From Lytechinus pictus (taxonomy: Eukaryota; Echinodermata; Echinoidea; Temnopleuroida; Toxopneustidae), in contig NC_087247.1 in assembly GCF_037042905.1 (NCBI RefSeq), forward strand, positions 62,457,920 to 62,521,919: 64,000 bases of DNA, read 5' to 3'. Each line of letters begins with the position of its first letter. Position 1 is the stretch's first letter. This document shows, in pieces, positions 24,701 through 36,700 of this stretch. The notes under the pieces were generated by a model. It searched no databases and was not told where the DNA came from. It saw only the letters and a list, made by a program, of their open reading frames with translations. Both the position numbers and the translations under genes were made by a program.

Positions 24701-27700
24701 TCAATTATTCATGGATTTCTTCATGGCTATTCAACATGGCAGCCACTGATGTAGATATTGGGACAGTGTGGAACACAGTGAAGTGGGAAGGAGCGCCACA
24801 ACTAAAAACAGAACAAGAAGAAGCTATTCATTTATTACTAAGTAATAAAGATGTAATGTGCATCCTACAAACAGGATTCGGCAAAAGCTTAATTTATGGA
24901 GCTTATGCAGTGATTAAGTCCGAGATGAGTGGTTGGAAAGTCAGATGATACAGGGACCGCGAAACGGTTTTGAAAATATCCCTTTAATTTTCATATCTTA
25001 TTAATGCAGACTGTGAATTACTTTCAATAGTAAAAAAATAAATCTAATATGCGAAGTAACCGAACAATGCATAGGATAGCTGCTTAGAGATGATACCTAC
25101 ATATTAATTTGTTACGCCTATGGTTGCCACGTCTGAACATTGCCATGGCAAAAAAAAAACTAAATAAAGACATGATACATGAACATGACAAAACTGATAT
25201 AAAAGGCTTATTTTGTGGTTTAATTCTACTTTAGATCATTTTTTAGAATAATTGGGTATAGCAATACATATCTCTGTGTATAAATGTAATCATAGTTACG
25301 ATTTCTGATTTTCAAATAGAGTTCATTATGATAATGAGTTTGTATTAGTGTTATGTATTATACTTGTGTAATCAATCAAAACGTCTCTTGTTATAATATT
25401 CAGTGTTTTATATTAGCACATGACAAGGAAACATCTATGGAACTATATGAAAAAGAGCCCTTCATATACAATTTCATGAAAGGCATTATATTTACGAAAG
25501 TACGTTTTATACAGAAACTTTGTCGTACAAAATAACGATTATATGTAAATTTTGACTTTCATTACATACTTGGAATGGAAAAATACACGTTTGTTGGCAC
25601 GTATATAAACCTCTGATTCTTTTCTGTTGCCTTTTCATTGTTTTAGTATTTTCCCCAGAAAAGGGGAAAAATAATGGGGTATTGACGGTGAACTGAACTC
25701 GTTAACGTTTATATGTTGTATTTGAACAAAATGCTTATGAAGAAATTTTAAATTTATTTGGTTGGGCTAAATGTAATGAATGGTTATGAAATTAGGCATA
25801 TATATAAACCAGTGAAAATTTATTATTTGTTATCCCAAGAGATTGTATTAAATTTAGGCGGGACGTCAATATCCGGGAGGGGTGTGTAAACGCATTTGCA
25901 CGCCCTCATTACTTTTCATGCACGGGCTTGCACGCCACGAAGTTAATGAGGTTGAATTTGCATATCAATAGAGCACCCGTGCGATCATCGCGGAGCGACA
26001 TAACGAGCCCGTGCAGTCGCGTTCTGGCACTTCTATTGTTCCCGGGCATTGGGCTGGCAAGCCAAGAGGAATTTATTGGCGCGTGTAGAGAAGTTCCTTA
26101 CCTCAATTGTTTGCCGTGAAATGTTGTGAGGGTGCAACTACTAGTATAATGAGTGACGATGTGTGCCGTAATTAATTGGTTGGAAGGCGTGACAAGTATT
26201 CAAAGGGACAAGAACCTGGACGCAAAAATTTTGCTCCGGCGAATCGCTTATTCATGCTTATACCTTGGTCACATTTGCTATACGGCGGCCGTACGGCGAA
26301 TCGATAACAGCCGTTTTAACATTTTATGTACGAGCTACATAATGTGGTTTGTATAAAAATGAATAAAACGGCTGTATTCGACTCGCCGTACGGCCGCCCT
26401 AGAGCAAATGTGACCAAGGCATTAGTACCTGATGATGTGAGCTTCCAAAAATATGTATATAATTCCCGTAAATTCCTGACAAAGATGGAAAGGGAAATAA
26501 ATTTTGTTTTGGCTACCAGCGGAAGTAAAATGCGATCCGTCAAAGCATTCGATCAATCGCGGCGACCGCGCACAACGTCTACAGGCGCTGGACCCACTGA
26601 ATCAGCTTGCAGAGCTCTGTTCGCTCCTGAAGATGTGATTACAACCATGCCTAATAATTCCAAAAGCGCTGACAAATACGGCCGCATTGTCACTGGTACG
26701 CGTGATTCCTCCGAATTAGTCCTCAGAAAAGTTTAGTCACGACTCCGTATCGTTCTTGCTGTATACCCGCACGCTTAATATCAGTTTTATAGATACCATG
26801 TGCGCGCAAGCATACACAATACAAGGTACTTGAGGCAGAGCTTTGCCGCTATGAAACAAAATTCTCTTTACGCTACGTATATATATAGCTCCAATAACTC
26901 TAGCTTTCGCAGTAGCGTACGCAGGATTTTTGAAAGGTAGAGTTCGAGTTGAATGAAAATTTGACAGAGGTTTTCGCCCCCCCCCCATTAGGTCTTTTCA
27001 TAACAAAACAAAAAAATTACAAGCAATTTTTTTATCTAAGTGGAGGGGGGGGGTGAACTCCTGCAACATTCCCTGACCTTACCGCGGTCATTTTTGCTCT
27101 ATGACGGCCGTACGGCGAGTAAAAATCAACCGTTTTAACATTTTTTGTGTGTAATAGCTACAAACACGTGGTCTGAATAAAAAAGGATAAAACAGGTGTT
27201 TCCGACTCACCGTACGGCCGCCGTAGAGCAAATATGACCGAGGCATTAGGAACGCAAAATCATGATGATGGAAACTTGGATAAAGCAATGTTCATTATTC
27301 AATATTTGTTATGACTTCTCTTAATATCATGAAATGGCTGAGCAAATTAATTGTATATTTCTTAAAATAACTCAAAATGATGAAGAAACGAGTATTGATT
27401 TGAAATTATGAAATGATGAAGATTGACTTGCATTTTAACATTACAAATTTTTATTTTGCTTCTCAAATGGGGGGCATGGACCGACTGTGCCCCCCCCCCT
27501 GCGTCCTCCAATGCTCATCATGGGTACTAGCATTCGTATTTATGCATACAACTTATTGAAATCCTCATCCATTCCCATTTCCCAGTCATGTTCAGTTCTC
27601 AATCTCCTTTGTTATTCGTTCTTATTCTCAAGACCCCAATGCACTTGAGTTACTTCGTTTTAGGAAAGATAACTCTTATCTTCCCTTTGAAGCTTTTGAA

Positions 27701-30700
27701 GTGAATGCCCCGGAGCGACTTGAATGGGTTCTATTAACTACACCTTCTCGCACGTGTTGCGAACAAAGAAGGTGTGAAAAAAAATGAACAACTAACAATA
27801 GGAAGAATCCGTTTCAACTGAAGTTACGCAACGATCTCTGATAATCTCTAATTGTGCTTTCTTGACCCCAATGAATCCTCCCAAACCACATTGTCCATAC
27901 AATCACGGAACTACTACAAGTAGTCAGCGTTTGTGAAAACGGAATGATGATCGAGGATGATATAATGGTGATGGTAATAATGATGTTGGTGTTAATGAAG
28001 AAGGATAAGGAGGATGAGGATGAAAGCGGTGGTAATAATGATGACGATAATAATTTTTTTTTTTTTAAATTTATAAACATAATGATGTGTGAATAAAAAA
28101 ACAAGACATTATGATCGTGATGATGATATCGAAAAGAAAGGTAATGATGGCTGATTATGATAATGGTGATGATTATGATTGTAATCCCAACGATGATGGC
28201 AATGACAAGAATGGTGATAATAATTATAATGTTGATATAATGATGATGGTATAATGATCGTAATTGATCACGAGAATATTTATTACGACAAGATTGGTGA
28301 TTATGGTAGCAATAATAGTGATGATCAGAGGATAATATTTTGCTGTGGGGGACAATAATGATGCACCCTATGAACAAAGGATATATCCTCTGCTCCGCCG
28401 CCCGCGGTGATGATTAATGTTTTATGATGATGACGGTGATAATGACAGTGATGAAGGTGCTGAGATTAATTATGATAATAATCCTAGTTTTGATGATTAC
28501 AATGATTATGATTATGATTATGGCGATTGTGATGGAACGACAGTGGGGGAAGGGGCATGTTTGTCGAGATTGAATTTCATTTGAAAATTAAAGGTAGGTC
28601 CTAGACTGAACAGTTTCATGAGTGTTTCTCACCAAGGCGAACTTCTACTTCAAGCTAATTACGGAGCTGCAACTCTCTTCAGTTGGTTCGAGATTCGACC
28701 CATGAACCTCATATACAGAGAACGAATGATCAATAACCAGGTAACATAATTGTATACGATGTCAATTAAGGACAAATTGTTCTCCTTATGTCTATTTATC
28801 GTATGGTTGACATCACAATGAGGCAAAATTTGATTGCATGGTGACTTCTTAAAAAAATCGTAAGTTTGGGATTTTTAAGGGGAAGGTAACACTTATGCTG
28901 GATTTTCCCCAACAAATATGATTTTTGAAACTTGTAAGAATGATGGTTGAGTGAACAGGAATTTTAAATTTAGTGTAGCCTATTCATCTTGTAGACCTAA
29001 GCAGTGTGTTTTGTGAGTCGGAGTAATGTGATGGTACCTGTTACAAGCGAGATATGGTAAGACTTGGTTGAAAGGGCATTCATCATCGTTTTGTAATTGT
29101 ACAAATAAAATTCTTATGTATCTCCACCCCCCCCCCTCAATTTTCCAGACCCCTCTCACTTCCTGGATGGTAGCCTCCCGGGGGTAGCCTATTCAAAACT
29201 TATTTGCCACTGAAGTGACCGGTGGCTGATAGTCATTTTTTTTTCTTTCTTTTTATTGAATGATTACCAAGAAATTGACTTGATTATAATTTATGAAATA
29301 CTTTATTGAAAAACTGAATGTTTGATTGATTACATTGCCCATTGAAATAGTTGATTTATTGATAAATTGTTGATAGGAAAAAGTTGATGGCCCAATTATC
29401 ATTATAATTAAATTAACATTCTGCTCTGGACTTCACGCGTACATGCATGACAATAAAAATCAGTCACTCAACAGAAGGGGAGTGCGAGAGAGAGGGAGGG
29501 GGGCTAAAATGTTATGTTGACCCTTTTTCCATCAACCTACTTATCCCACTTACGTCCAATCTCACCCCCTATTTTCCTGACTCCAATGAACACATTGCTG
29601 AGAGCCACATGATAATGTTGAAATGTTGCCCAAGATGTGTAATTTTTGTTCAATTTAATAATTCATAAAACTTGCTTAAACATTCCTAACTGGTTGATCA
29701 ATAATTTATCACAACGCCCATAACATTGCAAGTTCCAAAGCCAAATAATTTGCCCCTCAAAAACTTACAAAAAATGGAAGGCTAATTCCAGCCCAGCATA
29801 ATTTTCATACCCTTTGTTTCAATAGGCAGTGTTCGCTCAAACGTGATAGTATTTCAACTTTTTGGTGTCATATGAAAGTTGATTTTAATGGCTTCCATAA
29901 CATGTAAGTCTTTCCCCCCAAAGTGATATATTTGGGGGGCGCACTGTGGTAGTAGAAGGGAATAATTATAATGCCCGTAAAAGAAAAAATGATAAAATAA
30001 CCAGAGAACCAAATAAACGAAAATCCATACTCCACAACCCGAGCCTCAAAATAGAGGCTCTTTCAAAAGTCAGGCAAATGCAGAACTTGCTCTTGTACAA
30101 GTGACTCGACCCTGGCCTGGTACTTCTCCAGTACCCAGTAGAGCCGAGACGTCGCGACGGTTGCCCGTGGATCTACCGGTAGTCAACGCTTGTGCAGTCG
30201 GAGGCAGCCGGACTTGTGCAAAACAATTCCACTCACAAAATTTACGATTGGAAGCCAGCATTAAGAGAAATGTAACAAAGTCGGGTACAAATACATATTT
30301 CTAATACCGGTAGATATAAAACTTTAATGCATGACTGATTACGACCCTTTATGTGATAATCGCTTCTCTCCAAGTCGGATCTGACTTTAAGATACTAGTA
30401 CTAGATAATCTACACATTTTCGAGTCTTATTATGGTATCGGCAAAGTGAAAATAAAAGATCAATACAGTCGAGCCATAAGAGAAAAATTACGAGGAAATT
30501 AATTACGTGCAAGTCAAATATCTTAGAGTTCAGAAAATTTTGAATACATTTAGAGCCAGGGGGGGGGGGGTACTTACGAAATAAGGTATACGGGGATGTG
30601 CCGCTGAAATGGGTCGCTCTTTTGGAAGAAATCTCCGGGAAATCTCTAAACATGGGGTATGGTTTTATGCTGGAAAATCCCTAAACATGCATGGCCCCAA

Positions 30701-33700
30701 TTTTTAGATACTTGCTTTTAGATACATGGGTTCATGCCCCCAATTTTTAGATATTGGCCTTAAACATGGGTCCATATCCGGGGTCCATATTCTCAAATTT
30801 GGGGTGATAAACTTTTTGGTCAAGTTTTAAGCCCCTATAATGCATATCAATTCCTTTTATAGGAAAAGCACTCCTCACAATTTCCGTATATTTGGCACCG
30901 GCCGTTTGGTACCGCCTTGACTGAACTGTGCGAAGTGTGTGTGGTCTGTGTTTAGAGATAGACCGGGCCTTCAACACTATTTCTTGGGGGTGCATAAATT
31001 GCCATAATTAGGTTTATTGTGACATAATAAAATTAATCACTGTAATCAATTAATCACTGGGGAAAAAGGATGTACTTCTCTTCACAAAATGAAGAGAAGT
31101 ACACGAAGGGAAATTTTGTACTTTTTGCATGTCATTGGACGGATGAAGACCCTCATTAAAGTATTGCATACGGGTGGAAGTGCTTGTGCATAGCCTATTT
31201 TGTGTTTGTAAATGGTATTCCGTTCTATAGTCTGAATTCTTAACCTTATATCAACTCTTTTCTCTCTTTTGGGGATTTTGTAGATTAGCATCTATATCCT
31301 GTATTAAATAAACTTGAACTTGATTTTGATAATAGTGACCTGAATGTTTTCATAATTTTATATGGCCAACCTCTCCTTCCGGCCCTACCGTTCTATTATG
31401 TTTCTTCCTCCCATTACAGATCCTCTTCCTCTTTTTCACCCTCCATCTCGAGTAATCACTTTCTTCCTTTCTCACTGACAATATGGAAGGGGTGCAGCTC
31501 CGATCGCCTCCTTACATCGAGAGGTACACATCGACAGGGCAAAAAAAAAATTCCTTTTAATGGAGACCACCCTGCTATTGTCCACGTTTAATGAAGTGCA
31601 TATACTTTCACAGTATTGACATTTCAGAAACTTTTTAACATTTGCTAAGATTTGACGTACACGAGATGACACTCAAAACTTCTTTTCTAAAATCGTGTAC
31701 CATTATTTGATAACTCGGTGTAAATACCAATAAATCATGTAATGGACCTCGACACTCTTCATGTAGTCAGCATGTTCGATTGATACACGTTTGTAAAAAG
31801 TAAAACACACACATTAATTATATAATTGATTTATTTTTTTTCTCATGTCTTAAAGATAAAATAGACCTATGTTTTTATCATAAAGACCAGCCGCCATTAA
31901 CAAATTTAATAAATATCATCCCGTGTCTTTTCTTTGATCATGTAATGTTTAGAAACATAGCTGCTGCATAATTAGTGTGATTCATTTTTGTTTTGTCAAA
32001 ATTATCTCATCGGCGAGTCAAAATGCCCTATAATGGGACAGAGAGTTACATGTATATTTGTATTTTACGTGCATTAAAGGGGAATCCAGCCTTGGCCATA
32101 AAATGTTGTGTTGGGAAGGAGAAAAATAAATTAAACAGAATGGTGAAAGTTTGAAAGAAATCGGACAAGCAATAAGAAAGTTATAGCTGCTTTAAAATTG
32201 AGATCACTAAATACTATGTAGATTTCAAATTGGCAATTGGGTAAGTAAATTATGACAAGGGGCAAGGACAATTTTCCCATAGGCCATGTACTTAATTTAT
32301 CAGGGATTTGTGGTTTTCTCCTTAGTACCCATTCCCCTGGGGCAGTAATCTATATATATGTAACACAGGTAGTATATTGTTTTGTCATCATGAAAGAAAA
32401 ATATAATTTGTAATAAAACTTTTGGGGAAAATGACATTTTAGCCATAATATGTATTGGAGTACAGGGAAGAGTAGTCCTTGCCTTACATCACTATGACAT
32501 CCCATATGCGGCCAATTTGAAGTCTCCATGGGTATAGTGATTACCAATATTTACAACTTTTAAAAATTTATTACTTTCTTGTTGTTTGTCCAATATTGTT
32601 CAAACTTTCACTTATCAACTTGTCTGATTTTTCATTTCCTTATAAAAACAAGTTTTTATGTGGGTTGGATTCCCCTTTAAAGCCACCGACAAGCTATGAA
32701 TCGGCTTGGAGAAGACATGCACGCAACTGATCTATAACCATGGACCTACTAGTACACAGCAGTAGTTAACATACAGACAATGAGGCATTCAGCATGTTCA
32801 GGGTTTCACATTCAAACAGCTACGCGCAATCTATAGCATAACTTCAATTGAAACGGATTTTTCCTATTGTTAGCTGCTTTGTGATTTTCACACCTTCATC
32901 TATTGTTCTCAAAACGTGCTAGACGGCGTAATTGACCCAATTCAGGTTCAAGGGGTGTTATAGCTATATAGGGTCGTTGACTTCAACCAAGGACCTATAG
33001 ATGTACAGTGCAGGCACATTATGGCCCACTCTAGACCGTTGCATGAAATCACCCGAAATATCTTAAATATTCATTAATGCATAATGAGGGCGCGAAATCT
33101 GATAGTATGGCCTGAAATCTGGACATTTCAAGCACCTTTGTAACTATAAATATGATGCATATATTTAACCATTAATGCGAACGCGAACCGTGAGCCAATT
33201 TTTTGTCATTCTGTCATGAAAAGGGGATTTCAAGTAGTTTGTTGTATAATCAATATTGAGACATACATAAATCGCCAATCAAAATGCGAGCGTGCAGCGC
33301 TAGCTGAGGCGCGATAGCTCAGTCGTAGAGCGGGGGTTTCGGATTCCGGTGAACCGGCCGGTTCGATTCCCAAGTGGTGCGCGAGTGCCCTTTGGTAAGG
33401 CATTTATCCTCATTACCAGGTCCCTCGGAGAGGACCTTAAGCCGTTGGTCCCCTGATTGCTTGCTCACAGGCATTCGTGCTTTCTTAGCAGTCACGTAAA
33501 ACATACTCGGTATAACCTGATACGATTTGACAATCAGACCCGAAAAGGGATATTTTGAAAATGTATGGAATGCACGAGAATGATAGGTACCAATCAAAAT
33601 TCGCGAGCGCGCAGCACGAACAGAAAATATTAATATTCAGACCATAAATCTGACATGTTTACAGAGCACTTTTAAAAAATCAGTTTGTAAATCACACAAA

Positions 33701-36700
33701 ATAATGAAGTTCAATTTCCGAGGTGAAATGTGTTTTGTAAATTAACTTCCAAACTTGATACCTAAACTCATTGAACAAGATATGAAAATCACCTAACAGG
33801 CAATGCTGCAAGGGCAAAGCGCGAGCGAAAATTGTATAGTGACATGAAAGATTTTTTTTCCCAAGTCTTTCCCTCATCTTATTTTATTCACTCGTCTTCC
33901 TCTTCTTTATTCTCCTCTCTTTTCCCTCCTCTTTTCCCTTTTTTCTATCTTTTTTTTGCTCGACCAAGAGGGGGGGGGGGGGGGTCCCTCGCCCCCCGAA
34001 CCGCCTATGCTTTGTGGAAAACAAGGTATCATAACGAAATGCATATAGAATATATTTTAACCTGTTGTCACCTTCAAACAATCTTAAAAGATGTCCTGAT
34101 AGATCGCAAATATGAAAGGCTACCAACTTCTATTTTGTCTTATATTTACGTTTCCAACTTTGTCGAGAAAATGCATCTTTGATATTATTTTCTTAACGGA
34201 GAACAATTAAGGGATCATAACGAAAGGCATATCAAATCTATTTTGTCTTGTTGACCCCTAACAACAATTTTAAAACATGTCCTGATAGATCGCACACCAA
34301 TCTGAGATGTTTGTGACTTCCATTCTGTTTTATTTACGTTTCCAACATCGTCGAGAAAAGACGTATTTAATATTTCTTAACGGAGAACAAGGGATCATAA
34401 CGAAAGGTATATCAAATCTATTTTAACTTGTTGACCCCTCGAAAAATTTTCAATCATGCCCTGATAGATCGCACACCCATCTGAGATGTTTGTGACTTCT
34501 ATTTTGTTTTATCTACGTTTCCAACTTTGTCGAGAAAATGCATCTTTCATATTTCTTAACGGATAACAGGGGATCATAACGAAAGGTATATCAAATATAT
34601 TTTAACTTGTTGACACCTAAAAACAATTTTAAAACATGTCGTGATAGATCGCTCACTATTCTGAGATATGTTTGTGACTTCTATTCTGTTTTATTTACGT
34701 TTCCAACATCGTCGAGAAAAGACGTATTTAATATTTCTTAACGGACAACAAGGGATCAAAACGAAAGGTATATCAAATATATTTTAACTTGTTGACCCCT
34801 CGAAAAATATGTATCACCAATAAATATGAGATGCTACCAACTTCTATTTTATTTTATCTACATTTCCAACTTTGTCGAGAAAATGCATCTTTAATATTTT
34901 TTTACGGAGAACAGGGGATCATAACGAAAGGTATATCAAATCTATTTTAACTTGTTGACCCCTAAAAACAACTTTAAAACATGTTGTAATAGATCGCACA
35001 CCCATCTGAGATGTTTGTGACTTCTATTCTGTTTTATTTACGTTTCCAACATCGTCGAGAAAAGACGTAATTAATATTTCTTAACGGACAACAAGGGATC
35101 ACAACGAAAGGTATATCAAATATATTTTAACTTGTTGACACCTAAAAACAATTTAAAAACATGTCGTGATAGATCGCTCACTATTCTGAGATGTTTGTGA
35201 CTTTTATTCTGTTTTATTTACGTTTCCAACATCGTCGAGAAAAGACGTATTTAATATTTCTTAACGGATAACAAGGGATCAAAACGAAAGGTATATCAAA
35301 TATATTTTAACTTGTTGACCCCTAAAAACAACTTTAAAACATGTTGTGATAGATCGCACACCCATCTGAGATGTTTGTGACTTCTATTCTGTTTTTCTTT
35401 CCTTTCGTCAATTATATTTCGTCATGGAGAACGGGAGTTCATAACGAAAGGTATACAAAATATATTTTCACTCGTTCGCCCCTCAAAACAATTTAAAAGC
35501 ATGTCCTGATCCGCCACCGTTTTGCTTGCGCGACTCTCGTAAACACGGGATTTTTTTATTTTTTTTAATTGGTACTTTGTACAGGAAGCTTGCCCCAAGC
35601 AACCCCTATTCCCCCTCTCGTATAGATCCGCCCGCACCTCACGCGCTGCATTCGCTGCAAAGCTTCGCTGCAAATGTTGATCCGACGTGCACGCCGAACA
35701 CTGACCTCATTTTATGTGAAGTGTACGCTAGCGCGCTGTGTGTGTGTGTGTATGTGAACTTGCACTATTCAGTGTATTCTCGTGCGACGCTCCGGCGGAT
35801 TAGCCAATAGCGATCGAGATAATAATTGCCCCGTTCCCCAGCGTGTACGGATTATGCAAATTAGCTTTAATGTAGAATATAACGGTACTTCGTACTAATC
35901 TCTTGGAACTCCTTTGCACACTCTCATTAAGGAACAATGGCTATGCACGCGTTGGAACGCATTTGGGCTTTTGACGCCTCGCCTTAGCTCTATTATTTGG
36001 AGAATCTCGCCTTCTACACTAAAGGGCATTGCTTTAATCAATCATCGTCACAAGAGACCCAAGCGAACTACTCATTTACGATTGGGGTTTTTTCATGGCA
36101 ATGTGAAACATATTCAGTGTCATCAGGACTCATGGTTATGTTCCGGACGCGTGACTTGTGTACGCATTATATGAAACGCCATGGATTTGCTTTTTTTTTG
36201 TTTTTTGATTATTGATTCTCAAACAATTGTTTTAATTGTTCAGAAGAGGTATTATTTAAGATGTGTACGATTTTAAATACTGATAATATATTATAATAAT
36301 CCATCGTATGAGTTTTCAGATGGATAAAGAGTAATGGGAATTGCATCCAAATTTTTTCTAGGTTTCATGTTGATTTTGAAGTATATTATTACTGAAATCG
36401 TCTAGGGGAATTAAGAAAGATTTTAAGAGGTACAATTGTACATGTATGATATATATATGGAATGGACAGAGCATGACTCGTTTTATGATAAATCGTATTA
36501 GAGTAATTTTTTGCCCATTAATAGTTCTTTCAAATCATCACGTCAATTATTATATTTATATTCAAACCTTTCTATAACTTGTAAGTTTGAATTTAAGGAT
36601 AATACTTTGTACTTAAATTGCTGAAGATAATCAAATGTGTAGTGACCAATATTCATTGTTTGTATAGATGGGCAGGTCCAAGCTATTGTCCCCTCTGAAG

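Noticed and set aside
27814-28377. 187-codon minus-strand frame
   Set aside because: His/Ile/Tyr/Ser text produced by an imperfect GATGAT microsatellite; no start context, splice sites or domain.
30070-30304. Overlapping GC-richer open frames on both strands
   Set aside because: No recognisable domain or splice borders; opposite-strand openness reflects base composition.
34020-35510. CRISPR-like array
   Set aside because: Units are about 178 bp and similar throughout, with no short repeat and unique spacer pattern; this is a eukaryotic satellite.
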